Below are positions 45,732 to 56,009 of a DNA stretch of 64,000 bases, piece by piece. This DNA comes from Nonlabens xiamenensis (GTDB taxonomy: Bacteria > Bacteroidota > Bacteroidia > Flavobacteriales > Flavobacteriaceae), in the NCBI RefSeq assembly GCF_003865345.1, contig NZ_RMVE01000004.1, forward strand, positions 62,001-126,000. Reading direction: 5' to 3'. The notes beneath the pieces were generated by a model. The model ran no database searches and was not told the origin of the DNA. It was given only the letters and a program-made list of their open reading frames with translations. Positions within the stretch are counted from its first letter, which is position 1. The number at the start of each line of letters is the position of its first letter. Both the position numbers and the translations under genes were made by a program.

Positions 45732-47360
45732 TCAGGTTTGGAGCACACCCATATTAAAAGGCTTTTCAATGGGAGCCTGATCAGCGGCTTCAATCCCCAT
45801 GGAGATCCATTTGCGTGTATCTCTGGGATCTATGATAGCATCCGTCCAAATTCTGGAAGCTGCATAATAGGGAGAGACTTGCTGATCATATCGGTCTTTA
45901 GTTTTGGCAAAAAGTTCCTGTTCTTCTTCCTCACTCAGTTTTTTTCCATCCTTTTCAAGGGATGCTTTTTCTATTTGCATCAATACCTTGGCGGCGCTAT
46001 TTCCACTCATCACGGCCAACTCGGCAGTAGGCCAAGCCACGATAAGTCTTGGATCATAAGCTTTTCCACACATGGCGTAATTACCAGCACCGTAACTGTT
46101 ACCTATCACCACGGTGAATTTAGGAACCACACTGTTAGAAACGGCGTTCACCATTTTAGCGCCATCTTTAATGATACCGCCATGTTCAGATTTTGAACCA
46201 ACCATGAATCCGGTCACGTCTTGTAAGAAAACCAGCGGAATTTTCTTTTGGTTGCAATTGGCAATAAAACGAGTGGCTTTATCGGCACTATCGCTATAAA
46301 TCACACCGCCAAATTGCATTTCGCCTTTTTTGGTTTTAACGATCTTTCTTTGATTTGCAACTATACCTACCGCCCAACCATCAATCCGCGCGTAACCTGT
46401 AATGATGGTTTGACCAAATCCAGCTTTATATTCTTCAAAAGAATCAGCGTCAATCAGTCTGTTTATAATTTCCATCATATCATATTGGTCACTTCGCTTT
46501 CGCGGAAGCACGCCAAAAAGCTCTTCTGGATCCTCGGCCGGAGACTTACTTTCCTTTTTATGAAAGCCAGCTGATTCAACTGCGCCGATCTTATCCATGA
46601 TATTCTTGATCTTGTCCAGCGCATCTTTATCATCCTTAGCTTTATAATCGGTAACACCGCTGATCTCACAATGGGTAGTAGCGCCTCCCAAGGTTTCATT
46701 GTCAATACTTTCTCCGATAGCTGCCTTGACCAGGTAACTACCTGCCAGGAATATGCTTCCCGTCTTATCTACAATCAGGGCCTCATCACTCATGATAGGC
46801 AAATAAGCCCCACCGGCCACACAACTTCCCATAACGGCAGCAATTTGAGTAATTCCCATACTGCTCATCACGGCATTATTTCTGAAAATTCTTCCAAAGT
46901 GTTCCTTGTCAGGAAATATTTCGTCCTGCATGGGAAGATATACCCCAGCACTGTCCACTAAATAAATAATGGGCAATTTATTTTCCATGGCGATTTCTTG
47001 CGCCCGCAGGTTCTTTTTTCCGGTAATTGGAAACCAGGCACCGGCTTTGACGGTAGCATCATTGGCTACAACGATGACTTGTCGTCCTTGCACATAACCT
47101 ATTTTCACTACCACACCTCCACTCGGGCAACCGCCGTGTTCTTCATACATTCCTTCTCCAGCAAAAGCGGCAATTTCAATAGATTTTTCCGCATCGTCGA
47201 GTAGGTAGTCAATACGCTCACGTGCAGTCAACTTACCTTTGGCGTGATGTTTTTCAATGCGTTTTTTACCACCCCCTAGGTGGACTTTGCCCAATTTTCT
47301 ATTCAGATCAGACAGCAGTAATTTATTGTGATCTTCGTTCTTGTTGAAGTTGATATCCAT
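45732..47360 (-). CDS. Acyl-CoA carboxylase beta subunit (carboxyltransferase)
   Basis: A 542-residue biotin-dependent carboxyltransferase. GKLTARERIDYLLDD, the oxyanion-region GGCPSGGVVVKIGYVQGRQV and GIIKDGAKMVNAVSNSVVPK with GNSYGAGNYAMCGKAYDPR match methylcrotonyl- and propionyl-CoA carboxylase beta subunits. AGVYLPMQDEIFPD favours the methylcrotonyl-CoA (leucine catabolism) or geranyl-CoA type. The biotin carboxylase alpha gene is not in the window. A near-copy of the palindrome lies at 46495-46510, and a separate 17-bp inverted repeat lies about 70 bp upstream of the start. Confidence 0.9.
   Translation of the reverse strand: MDINFNKNEDHNKLLLSDLNRKLGKVHLGGGKKRIEKHHAKGKLTARERIDYLLDDAEKSIEIAAFAGEGMYEEHGGCPSGGVVVKIGYVQGRQVIVVANDATVKAGAWFPITGKKNLRAQEIAMENKLPIIYLVDSAGVYLPMQDEIFPDKEHFGRIFRNNAVMSSMGITQIAAVMGSCVAGGAYLPIMSDEALIVDKTGSIFLAGSYLVKAAIGESIDNETLGGATTHCEISGVTDYKAKDDKDALDKIKNIMDKIGAVESAGFHKKESKSPAEDPEELFGVLPRKRSDQYDMMEIINRLIDADSFEEYKAGFGQTIITGYARIDGWAVGIVANQRKIVKTKKGEMQFGGVIYSDSADKATRFIANCNQKKIPLVFLQDVTGFMVGSKSEHGGIIKDGAKMVNAVSNSVVPKFTVVIGNSYGAGNYAMCGKAYDPRLIVAWPTAELAVMSGNSAAKVLMQIEKASLEKDGKKLSEEEEQELFAKTKDRYDQQVSPYYAASRIWTDAIIDPRDTRKWISMGIEAADQAPIEKPFNMGVLQT
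46495..46510. repeat. Iterated palindrome copy 7 (degenerate, coding)
   Basis: CGCTTTCGCGGAAGCA, two mismatches from the consensus, in the carboxylase gene. Read in the phase giving L-P-R-K-R. Confidence 0.65.
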
Positions 47361-47429
47361 GTATTATTTAGTCTTTGACCAAAAATAAGGATTTTAAGCG
47401 TACAGATCTCGGCTGGGAAAAGGCTTAAC

Positions 47430-47446
47430 TTTCGCTTTAAGCGAAA
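47430..47446. promoter_or_regulatory. Perfect 17-bp inverted repeat upstream of carboxylase gene
   Basis: TTTCGCTT-T-AAGCGAAA, eight-base arms around one base, about 70 bp upstream of the carboxylase start and between it and the M23 gene. It has the symmetry of a regulator-binding site and resembles half-arms of the iterated palindrome. No regulator can be named. Confidence 0.4.
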
Positions 47447-47516
47447 TAAACATCTCAGTAATTGTAGAAGATGTGGTACTGATGTAGTATGGATGTAAAA
47501 AAAAGTATTTCTTCAA

Positions 47517-48326
47517 TCAGGGCTTACGGTAGCTTCTGTTTTCTACCAACAAATCGGCCACTCGGTCACGCTCCAAACGAAAGCGAACTGGAATGGTGCG
47601 GCTTTTTTTGGCAAAACGAGGCTGATAGACGGTAAAGTGCAGGTGTGGTCCGGTCGTCCAGCCAGTATTTCCACTATAACCAATCATCTGATCGCGTTCC
47701 ACCCGATCTCCTTTCCTAACCACAGCACCTCTGTACTTCAGATGCGTATATTCTGCAATGGTTCCATCCCGATGTAGAATCCTAATGAAATTGGCCTTTT
47801 TCATACATTCAGGAGCGGTACAACCTTTGGTTTCATTTTGTTTGACTTGAATAACCACTCCACCACGGGCTGCATGCACTGGTGTACCTATGGGCATGGT
47901 AAAATCTATCGCATAAGTGTCCTGATGCGTACTCTTACCATGGTACCCTTGCGAAACCCTCCAGGCTGATTTTTTGGCATAAGGTAAATGATAGAGAAAG
48001 GTTTTATCATAATCAGATTTACGCTGGTCTCCCCACAAATAAGAAGTTCGTAAGTTATAGCCATACTTGCCTTTTGTTTTGGGTCTCAATTGAACTATTT
48101 CAAAGTCCGCGGCGTGCGCAGGTACCACAAATACCTGATCCAATGTCGTTGAAGCTGTGAGATTGACCAAGGTACCGATCAGACGCACAGATACGGGTAC
48201 AGGTTCAGCATTGGTGACCCGATAAGAAAAACCCCAGTCTGTTTTAAACGCTGCAGCTTTGATCGCTGGAGCCTGAGAATATAGGGAACAACTGGATAGA
48301 AAGACCAATAAAAGGAGAATTCGCAT
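47517..48326 (-). CDS. M23 family metallopeptidase (LytM-like)
   Basis: A 269-residue secreted or lipid-anchored protein. The N-terminus MRILLLLVFLSSCSLYSQ has a hydrophobic core with an LSSC lipobox-like end. The C-terminal LytM domain shows HQDTYAIDFTMPIGTPVHAA (first zinc ligands), VKQNETKGC, GYSGNTGWTTGPHLHFTVYQ (HxH zinc ligands). It probably cleaves peptidoglycan cross-bridges or has a scaffold role. An Ig-like N-terminal half (residues 30-110) precedes it. It stands alone between the carboxylase gene and the SulP gene. Confidence 0.9.
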   Translation of the reverse strand: MRILLLLVFLSSCSLYSQAPAIKAAAFKTDWGFSYRVTNAEPVPVSVRLIGTLVNLTASTTLDQVFVVPAHAADFEIVQLRPKTKGKYGYNLRTSYLWGDQRKSDYDKTFLYHLPYAKKSAWRVSQGYHGKSTHQDTYAIDFTMPIGTPVHAARGGVVIQVKQNETKGCTAPECMKKANFIRILHRDGTIAEYTHLKYRGAVVRKGDRVERDQMIGYSGNTGWTTGPHLHFTVYQPRFAKKSRTIPVRFRLERDRVADLLVENRSYRKP

Positions 48327-48673
48327 AGAAAGAAACCAATCGTATTAAGGATTTATTAACGTTTATCACTCTGCAGTTATTGTGCCAGGATCGCCTTAAA
48401 CAACTCATCAAATCAACGAATCTGTACAAAAAGTCCAAGCTTTTCCACTAATTTTTCTGGAATTCAAAAAGATAAAACTTCCTAGGAATGATAGAAAGCT
48501 AGTCAAGTAGCTAGTCGATATAGGGTTGCTAACTCAACCATTTGATGCGCAAAAGAAGGCCGTAGACTAGATGGGACTGAACTGATTTAGCCGCGCTACT
48601 CAGGCTAACTACCAGGAGCACGTGATATGGCGAAGTTGCCTTTTAAAGGCCAGCATTAAGTAAAGATAAAGAC
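48327..48673. other. Intergenic region without recognisable features
   Basis: This 347-bp gap between the M23 gene and the end of the SulP gene holds no convincing ORF, RNA or repeat by eye. It must contain the M23 promoter; I could not place a clear -7 box. Confidence 0.5.
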
Positions 48674-50326
48674 TTAGACCTCAGCGTCCAGAAGATCTGT
48701 AGCGATATGGTATCTTGGATCCTCCACACTGGTTTCAATAATACTGGCAAACTCTGGGTTTCTTCTGAGCAGAAGCCCTTGACATTCTGGACTCAAGTGG
48801 GTAAGTTTTATCTTTTTGTTCTGATCCAAGTATTTATTGGCCAGATTACGCAATGCTTCTACTCCGCTGTGGTCTTGCACCCTGGACTCAATAAAGTCAA
48901 TTTCGATCTGATCTGGATCGTTCTTGGGGTCAAACTTTGAGTTGAAGGCTGTCACCGATCCAAAGAATAGCGGACCCCAGATCTCATAGACCTTGGTCCC
49001 ATCCTCCTTGAGACTCTTACGTGCCCTAATGCGTTTAGCAGAATTCCAAGCAAATACCAGAGCACTCATCACCACTCCGACAACTACAGCAATGGCAAGG
49101 TCGGCAATCACTGTAATGGCACTCACTGTAATTAGAACAATAATATCAGAAAGTGGCACCTTATTAATGATCCTAAAGCTACTCCAGGCAAATGTACCAA
49201 TGACCACCATGAACATGACGCCTACAAGGGCAGCAATAGGTATGCGCTCGATCACTGGCGCTCCAAAAAGAATGAACATCAACAAAGCCACTGCTGCAAC
49301 GACACCAGAGAGTCGGCCACGACCACCAGAGTTAACATTGATGATCGACTGACCGATCATGGCACAACCACCCATTCCTCCAAAGAGTCCGTTGACCATA
49401 TTGGCAGCACCTTGAGCAAGACATTCCCTGTTCCCGCTCCCACGAGTATCAGTCAAATCATCGACAAGATTTAAAGTCATTAAAGATTCAATTAAACCTA
49501 CCGCCGCCAAGGTAACTGCACTACCCAAAATGAGCGACCAATTGCCTTTCATGGTATCGATCAGGCTAAAAATTTGATATTGAAAAGAAGGCAGACTACC
49601 TTGCAGTGTTGCCTCCTCACCAGCACCTTTTCTTAGAAAGGAACCCACGGTTTCGGTATCAAGTCCAAGAAAAATTGTAATTCCTGCCACTACCACAATA
49701 GCTACCAGAGCTGAGGGTACAACTTTGGTGAGCTTCGGAAGGAAGAACATGATGGCCATGGTCAACAATACAAAAAACAACATGATCCAGAATTCACCAT
49801 TACTGAATAGGTCTGACCAAAAAGTAGTGTTTTCTTCAAACATTCCCATCTCACTGATGCTAGGGAACAATCCCAATTGAGCAAGAAAAATCACAATGGC
49901 TAAACCGTTTACAAATCCCATCATAACCGGGTGAGGTATAAGTCGCACAAACTTCCCCAATTTAAAGAGTCCTGCGGACATCTGAATCACTCCCACTAAA
50001 AGTAAGGTAATAAAAAGCCACTGTAGACCTAGATTTTCAATAGGTTGTGTAAGACCATCACCTACTTCATTACCTACAGCTATCAAATGCACCATTACTA
50101 CTGCCATGGCTCCTGTAGCTCCAGAGATCATACCAGGGCGTCCACCAAAGAGCGAGGTGATCAACCCCATCATAAATGCACCATATAGGCCTACCATGGG
50201 GTCTTTGATCCCAGCCACAAAAGCAAAAGCTATGGCTTCTGGAACTAAGGCCAAAGCAACGGTCAGTCCCGATAAGAGGTCATTCTTTAGATTTCCGATG
50301 AAATTATTGAAGATCTTGCCCATCAT
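48674..50326 (-). CDS. SulP-family anion transporter with STAS domain
   Basis: A 550-residue membrane protein with about 10-12 hydrophobic segments. LSGLTVALALVPEAIAFAFV and GRPGMISGATGAMAVVMVHL are SulP signatures, and residues 430-545 form a cytoplasmic STAS domain (KVYEIWGPLFFGSVTAF, IEIDFIESRVQDHSGVEAL). Family members carry sulfate or bicarbonate. The Gly-rich GATGAMA region is common to BicA-type bicarbonate carriers and sulfate carriers, so the substrate is open. The gene is not linked to the sulfate-activation cassette 14 kb away. Two adjacent ATGs at 50326 and 50323 could start it. Confidence 0.9.
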   Translation of the reverse strand: MMGKIFNNFIGNLKNDLLSGLTVALALVPEAIAFAFVAGIKDPMVGLYGAFMMGLITSLFGGRPGMISGATGAMAVVMVHLIAVGNEVGDGLTQPIENLGLQWLFITLLLVGVIQMSAGLFKLGKFVRLIPHPVMMGFVNGLAIVIFLAQLGLFPSISEMGMFEENTTFWSDLFSNGEFWIMLFFVLLTMAIMFFLPKLTKVVPSALVAIVVVAGITIFLGLDTETVGSFLRKGAGEEATLQGSLPSFQYQIFSLIDTMKGNWSLILGSAVTLAAVGLIESLMTLNLVDDLTDTRGSGNRECLAQGAANMVNGLFGGMGGCAMIGQSIINVNSGGRGRLSGVVAAVALLMFILFGAPVIERIPIAALVGVMFMVVIGTFAWSSFRIINKVPLSDIIVLITVSAITVIADLAIAVVVGVVMSALVFAWNSAKRIRARKSLKEDGTKVYEIWGPLFFGSVTAFNSKFDPKNDPDQIEIDFIESRVQDHSGVEALRNLANKYLDQNKKIKLTHLSPECQGLLLRRNPEFASIIETSVEDPRYHIATDLLDAEV

Positions 50327-50818
50327 TTGTGATTTAAGCGGGCAAAAATACGCTTTTTTTTAGGCTTGACGGCAGGTCATTCTTCTGGGAGCTGTAAATT
50401 GGATAGAAGTTACACTACCATTGGTCAAAACGAATCAATAGCCCGCTTTTGAACAACCTCTAGAATGTGATCATGACTTTACCCTACTCAAGTTTAGTCG
50501 ATTTGTGACGTAAATAAGTGAAACAAAAAAGTCGATGAACGTGAAGGGAGAGATAGTGTTGCTATTTTCTTGTTTTAAAGCATTCTTGGGATTGAAAATG
50601 GACTAGGCCGAGTAAAATTTTGCAATGAAAACATTCGTTCCAGTATCAGTTTTTCACCAGGTCATCACTTGCCTCTTCGTGGCGTAAAAGCTACATAAAG
50701 AGTCGATTGCGTTGAATATTATCGATAAACGACCAAAACTTTTTATAGAAATTATGGTTTTCTATAAATTTCTTAGAATCAATCAATAATGTTTGTATTT
50801 TCGTTTAAAATTTCTTTC
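50327..50818. other. Intergenic region with a 10-bp inverted repeat
   Basis: A 492-bp gap between divergently read genes. The only clear structure is the perfect inverted repeat TTTATAGAAA / TTTCTATAAA (50742-50751 and 50759-50768, loop of seven). It lies 50 bp upstream of the ATG of the secreted protein at 50819. It could be an operator for that gene. TAATGTTTG at about 50787 resembles a -7 box. Confidence 0.35.
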
Positions 50819-51448
50819 ATGCACAAATTTCCTGCATTCTTCTTGTTTTTGATCGGTACATTATCCATGGCTCAAGTGGGTATTAATACTTCTGATCCCC
50901 AAGCCGAGTTGGATGTAAATGGAAACATTAGGGTGCGCAATTTAATGGATGCTGCCAGCGGAACTCCAGGAAGTGGCGCCATCAGATTGATCGGCGTAGA
51001 TGCTTTAGGGAATATGGTTCCAGTTGAATTTGGGGAGGATATTGAAGTTGAAGGAAATACGATTAGGGCCAAAAGAGAAGTCATGAAATTTGGAGATCTA
51101 CCTCCATTAGTTATTCCGTCAGATGGTATCATCGACAATTTAGACATCGTTATTTTACCAGGAGACCGTAATGAAGGAAAATCAATTATCCGTATGGAGC
51201 ATCCTAATACTTCTGGAACTGGATCAACCAACTTGACCATCTCAGGTATACAAGCGGCTCCTGATGGCACGCAAATATGGTTATATCCCGTTGATGGCCG
51301 TATGGACTTATTACCGCTAAGTGGAGATTCATTACCTCAAAACCAGATTCAAGTGAATAGTCATATGGGTTGTGCCCAATATGAAATGATGCGTTTGGTC
51401 TATGATGCAACCATCCAAAAGTGGGTGATTATGAAGCATCACGGATAA
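50819..51448 (+). CDS. Secreted protein of unknown function with Bacteroidota VGINT-type N-terminus
   Basis: A 209-residue protein. The ATG at 50819 begins a signal peptide (MHKFPAFFLFLIGTLSMAQ), directly followed by VGINTSDPQAELDVNGNIRV, a stretch common at the mature N-terminus of flavobacterial surface proteins and fibre-like repeats. The rest is beta-rich with two Cys-free domains and ends KWVIMKHHG. No sorting domain is visible. I do not recognise the C-terminal two thirds. An ATG at 50789 is in frame but would add residues before the signal peptide. Confidence 0.7.
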   Translation: MHKFPAFFLFLIGTLSMAQVGINTSDPQAELDVNGNIRVRNLMDAASGTPGSGAIRLIGVDALGNMVPVEFGEDIEVEGNTIRAKREVMKFGDLPPLVIPSDGIIDNLDIVILPGDRNEGKSIIRMEHPNTSGTGSTNLTISGIQAAPDGTQIWLYPVDGRMDLLPLSGDSLPQNQIQVNSHMGCAQYEMMRLVYDATIQKWVIMKHHG

Positions 51449-52058
51449 GGACTTAACACTTCTCCTTTATAATTTCTCTTTCGCTGTGAATTCTTTAGGA
51501 TAGGCATACAGGCTGTATTCTGTTCAACTGCAAACTGATATGCGGAGTCTATTCAGTAATTCATAGCCGACTGTTTATAATGTCCTATGACTCTCTTGCT
51601 GAATGAATGATCAACTCGCTTTCAGTATGATTTTCATTTAAAGTCCCGTTTTGCTCAATTCAAATTTTTAAACCTTCACGGTTTATTAGGAACTAGTATG
51701 AATTAGTCTGGAGACCATTCTTATTCGCCAAGCTCTAAATGCTTAGAAAGACTTGTCAAAAAGAGAAAACAATAAACAGCACAAAACAATGCGTTGACCA
51801 ACTGCTCATATTCAACATCTCATATGATTACCCCTGCCTCATCTCTTGAACAGATGACCTCAGAGCATTCCAACAATACTAACGCATCAAAACTTCTTAC
51901 AAGCGATTATTATTTTCTACAAGATAAACCCTTATCGAACCTGCTTAATGAAAGCAATGAACTGTTTTTTGTAAAAATAATGAGTTGGCGGTACCGGAAA
52001 AGTCCAAAAACTTTATTCCTAAAAATAGTCTTTAGGATCAATTCAACACCTGATGGCC
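51449..52058. other. Intergenic region without convincing features
   Basis: This 610-bp AT-rich gap lies between convergent genes. A 107-codon plus-strand frame (51794-52117) has no recognisable homology pattern and its end is antisense to the histidine kinase, so I do not call it. No hairpin terminator stands out. Confidence 0.4.
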
Positions 52059-54299
52059 CTACTTATTCAGATGCTTTAGAATCTTCTGATAAAACTTTGA
52101 TTTTTCAAATGGTTTGATGACGTAATCATTCATCGCAGAATCTTCCATCCGTTGTTTGATCTCCCGTTGCTCAACCGCAGTTAAAGCGATAATAGGAGTT
52201 TCTTTGTCAAACTCTCTGATTTGCCTAGATGCCTCAAATCCATCGATACCAGGAGGCATGTTGATGTCCATAAACACCATATCATAGGTATTGTCCCGCA
52301 TCAATTCCACGGCACTTTTACCGTTATCTGTGAGTTCAACCCTTGCGCCTGCCGATTCTAATATTTTTCTGGTTACAATCTGATTAATTTTATTGTCATC
52401 TACCACCAGTAACCTAAGATTTTCAGGTAATGCTGAAGTTTCAATTGATTGGAGACCAGCTTTATCCTGTTCTACGCCAGAAACGCTTCCTACCTCTTTT
52501 ACCGGTTCATAACAAATAGTGAATGCGATCGTTGTTCCTTCACCTACCGCACTGGTTAATTCGATTTCAGCACCGTGCAACTCGATGATCTTTTTAGAAA
52601 TAGGTAATCCCAATCCAGTTCCTTCATTCTCATGAAGATGTTTGATCTGGGTTGATTCTTCAAATATCATCGATTGTCTTTCTGCAGGAATCCCGATGCC
52701 GTTATCCTTGATTTCAAATCTAATATAATGGCCTTCAGGATTGATTTGCGTACTGGTTAAGGTTAAGCGCACTTCTCCATGTTCGGTAAATTTGGCAGCG
52801 TTACCCAACAGATTAATAAGTACCTGAGACAACCTGGAACGATCTCCTATAACTTTTTTGGGGATTTGCGGGTCGATAACTAAGTTGAACTGGTTGCTGT
52901 CGTTTTGCGCCATATATCTTGCGGAGTCCATAGCATAGTGACAAGCCTTTCTTAAATTAAAAGCCTCTTTTTTTAAGAAATCATCCTGAACGCGATTCAT
53001 CCGGTTCATTTCCAATACATTGTTGATCAAGGACAATAAATAGTCACCACTATATTTTAAGGATTTAATGTTTTCCACATTGTGGGCCTCTTCCTCATTA
53101 TCGATCATCAAATTGGAGATACCTATGATACCATACATCGGCGTACGCAATTCATGACTTATCCTTGAAAATAACGCATCTTTCGCCTCACGCAGCAGGT
53201 CACTTTTTTCTTTGGCAAGGGCAAGTAATTTATTTTTTTCCTGTAGATCAACAAGCAACTTTTTACGTTTGACCTGAATGATATATAGTAATATAGAGAT
53301 AAAGCTGAGGAAAACAGCTACCGCAATACCTAGGGCAAGAATACTATTTCTTGAAGCCCGTTCCTCTGTAAGCTGCTTTTCTATCCTCGCATTTTTAAGT
53401 TCCTGCTGGATTTTATCCACCTTATATTTAGCTACCGCGCTTTCGACGGCATTGATTTTATCTACCTGATATTTTTCTTCATTCAGTTCGTTGAACTTTT
53501 GTAACTTATCCAAGGCAGATGCATAGTTTCCTCTACCCTCCTCAACGCTGGCATAAGTCTTATAAATTTCTACCAATATTTCCTTGAAACCCGAGGATTC
53601 GGCCAATTTGATTCCTTGCACTAACTCATCGGCCGCGGCATTGAATTGTTGGGTACTGTAATAGTATTTACCGAACAAGGATTTCTGACCTGCCTTGTAA
53701 GCATCGACCAAACTGGATACATATTTTTCTGAAGATTCAATATACGGCTTGGCGTCCTTGGCTTGATCCAATTCAAGAAAAGATTCACCAATATTATAAT
53801 TCAGCAGGAACAGGGAGATAGTATCGTTGACTTGTTCGGCCAGGGGAAGCACCTTTTGATAATTTTTGATGGCTGAGCTGTAATCTTCGCTGATGGCATA
53901 AACATTGCCCAAATCAATGGAGGCGGTGAGTATACTCTGGGTATCATCCAATTCCTTGGCTTTACGCAAGCTACGCTCAAAAATCTCCTGAGATTGTACT
54001 GTATCGCCTAATTGTAAGAGTGAGCTACCCAACAAACTAGACGTATTGACAAATGACTTGAGATCATTGCGCTCTTCGGCCTGTTGTAGAAGCTTTTGTC
54101 CATTCTCTATGACTAATTCGTAATCCTTGGAATAATAATATCCGCGAACAACACTTACCATTGAATCGAGCGATATTTTGCCAACCTCCTGAGAAGGCTG
54201 CACGTCAGGATCCTGAAAATTGACAAAACCTAAGATTACCGATAGAGGTAAAAAGGTAGCACACAGAAGAGAATAAAAGAAACGGATTGGCTTTGGCAT
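52059..54299 (-). CDS. TPR-containing hybrid sensor histidine kinase/response regulator
   Basis: About 746 residues. After a hydrophobic start, residues 40-300 are tetratricopeptide repeats (FVNTSSLLGSSLLQLGD, TASIDLGNVYAISEDYSSAI) outside the membrane, then a helix at about 318-342. A HisKA/HATPase core follows: H-box RISHELRTPMYGIIG (about 381), N-box LINLLGNAAKFTE, G-boxes DNGIGIP and GTGLGLPISKKI. The C-terminal receiver domain has LLVVDDNKINQIV and a phosphoacceptor Asp in VFMDINMP. Such orphan TPR hybrid kinases are common in Flavobacteriia. The signal is unknown. ATG at 54299 fits the hydrophobic N-terminus better than the one at 54326. Confidence 0.92.
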   Translation of the reverse strand: MPKPIRFFYSLLCATFLPLSVILGFVNFQDPDVQPSQEVGKISLDSMVSVVRGYYYSKDYELVIENGQKLLQQAEERNDLKSFVNTSSLLGSSLLQLGDTVQSQEIFERSLRKAKELDDTQSILTASIDLGNVYAISEDYSSAIKNYQKVLPLAEQVNDTISLFLLNYNIGESFLELDQAKDAKPYIESSEKYVSSLVDAYKAGQKSLFGKYYYSTQQFNAAADELVQGIKLAESSGFKEILVEIYKTYASVEEGRGNYASALDKLQKFNELNEEKYQVDKINAVESAVAKYKVDKIQQELKNARIEKQLTEERASRNSILALGIAVAVFLSFISILLYIIQVKRKKLLVDLQEKNKLLALAKEKSDLLREAKDALFSRISHELRTPMYGIIGISNLMIDNEEEAHNVENIKSLKYSGDYLLSLINNVLEMNRMNRVQDDFLKKEAFNLRKACHYAMDSARYMAQNDSNQFNLVIDPQIPKKVIGDRSRLSQVLINLLGNAAKFTEHGEVRLTLTSTQINPEGHYIRFEIKDNGIGIPAERQSMIFEESTQIKHLHENEGTGLGLPISKKIIELHGAEIELTSAVGEGTTIAFTICYEPVKEVGSVSGVEQDKAGLQSIETSALPENLRLLVVDDNKINQIVTRKILESAGARVELTDNGKSAVELMRDNTYDMVFMDINMPPGIDGFEASRQIREFDKETPIIALTAVEQREIKQRMEDSAMNDYVIKPFEKSKFYQKILKHLNK

Positions 54300-54569
54300 T
54301 TTGGAATAACAAATTCTTATCTGCACAGCTAATGTAATATATTCCTACGAGAACTTATATTAAAACCAAGATAACAGCAGCTAATTGTGTCATATAAGTC
54401 AATAAATTGACCATATGTGATACCAATGAGCAAATGAGGGTTTCATTGGTCGATCATAAAAAAGTTTATTGTTTAAACTTGATGATTAAAAAAGGTAGTC
54501 ACTCTGTCAAATAAATCCGTGGAGGCCCTTTATTGAAAAGCTTTTATGACTATCACTCCCTTTTCCGTT

Positions 54570-55844
54570 TTAGTTTCTTTTTCGGTTCCGATTCCTGTTT
54601 CCGGAGCTATAATTACCAGATGATTTTCCAGATGGATTGGATGAGCTATTTTTCCTCCTGGGTGGACGCTGGCCTTGTTTTTTATGCGTTGGTTCTGCCG
54701 CATCTTCCATCCTGAATTCGTACTCGTGTTCTTCTACGACTGGAATCTTGGTTTTGATCAATTTTTCAATATCCTTGAGGTAGGGTCGTTCTTCCAGCAT
54801 ACAGAAAGATATAGCCAATCCACTAGCACCAGCCCGACCTGTCCGACCTATGCGGTGTACATAGGATTCAGGGACATTGGGAAGATCATAGTTGACCACA
54901 TAGGACAACTCATCTATATCAATGCCTCTGGCCGCTATATCTGTAGCTACTAATGCACTGAGGTCGCCATCTTTGAAATGTTGAAGAGCGCGTTGCCTTG
55001 CGGCCTGTGATTTATTCCCGTGAATGGCAGCTGATTTGATGCCAGCTTTATCCAAAATTTTTACAATTTTATTGGCACCATGCTTTGTCCTTGAAAAAAC
55101 CAAGGTCGGTTCGGTCAATTTTTCCTGTAACAAATGAACCAATAGTTTGGTTTTGTTCACCTTGTTGACGTGGTAAATTTGTTGTTCAACCTTTTCTGCG
55201 GTAGTTTTTTCTGGGGCGATCGTGACACGTGCAGGATTCCCTAAAATCTCGTTAGATAATTTCACTATTGCAGAGGGCATAGTGGCACTAAAGAATAAAG
55301 ATTGACGCTGTTGTGGGAGTAATTTTAAAATCTTTTTGATGTCATGAATAAAGCCCATGTCCAACATCTGATCCGCTTCATCCAATACAAAATGCTGGAT
55401 ATACTCTAGCGTGATGAACTTTTGACCAATCAAATCCAATAGACGTCCAGGCGTAGCCACCAACACATCCACACCCTGATGCAAAGCATAAACTTGAGAT
55501 GTCTGTTTTACACCACCGAAAATGACCGTGTTTTTAATATCCGTGTATTTGGTGTATGCTGTGAAATTTTCACCGATCTGAATCGCAAGTTCACGTGTGG
55601 GTGTAACCACCAATGTTTTGACCTTGCGCTTACCCTTTTCTTTGGGTTGGCGGTACAAATCCTGAACAATTGGGATAGAAAATGCTGCTGTTTTACCTGT
55701 TCCTGTTTGTGCACATCCCAATAAATCTTTGCCTTCGAGCAAAACCGGGATAGATTGTGATTGTATAGGTGTGGGACGTTCATAGCCCTGATCCTGCAAT
55801 GCGCGTAAGATGGGATCTACAAGTCCTAATTCTTTAAATGTCAT
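54570..55844 (-). CDS. DEAD-box RNA helicase (RhlE-like)
   Basis: A 424-residue helicase. Motifs in order: Q motif GYERPTPIQSQSIPVL, I AQTGTGKTAAF, Ia PTRELAIQI, II VLDEADQMLDMGF, III FFSATMPSAI, IV LVFSRTKHGANKIV, V TDIAARGIDID and VI HRIGRTGRAG. The C-terminal tail (residues 375-424) is rich in Arg, Ser, Asn and Gly and resembles RNA-binding extensions of RhlE/CsdA-type enzymes. It unwinds RNA duplexes, typically in ribosome assembly or cold response. It is monocistronic by position. Confidence 0.95.
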   Translation of the reverse strand: MTFKELGLVDPILRALQDQGYERPTPIQSQSIPVLLEGKDLLGCAQTGTGKTAAFSIPIVQDLYRQPKEKGKRKVKTLVVTPTRELAIQIGENFTAYTKYTDIKNTVIFGGVKQTSQVYALHQGVDVLVATPGRLLDLIGQKFITLEYIQHFVLDEADQMLDMGFIHDIKKILKLLPQQRQSLFFSATMPSAIVKLSNEILGNPARVTIAPEKTTAEKVEQQIYHVNKVNKTKLLVHLLQEKLTEPTLVFSRTKHGANKIVKILDKAGIKSAAIHGNKSQAARQRALQHFKDGDLSALVATDIAARGIDIDELSYVVNYDLPNVPESYVHRIGRTGRAGASGLAISFCMLEERPYLKDIEKLIKTKIPVVEEHEYEFRMEDAAEPTHKKQGQRPPRRKNSSSNPSGKSSGNYSSGNRNRNRKRN

Positions 55845-56009
55845 GAAAAATATTAAGCGCCAAAGGTACGCTTTTGAAGTCGGCTAAAGACTAGATTAAT
55901 ACTAAAGTCCTTTTTCTTCATCCCATCTGTGTTACAGCATTGGCCCTTTTTGAGATTCCTAAGGCTGCGACCTTGGCCATCACAGGCTTTTCCTCAATTT
56001 TCCTTGACT

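Noticed and set aside
48674-50326. SulP transporter as the dedicated sulfate supply of the polysaccharide locus
   Set aside because: It is 14 kb away from the cys cassette, in a separate unit, and SulP proteins also carry bicarbonate; the link cannot be claimed.
51794-52117. 107-codon plus-strand frame before the histidine kinase
   Set aside because: It has low-complexity composition, no signal peptide or motif, and its end is antisense to the kinase.
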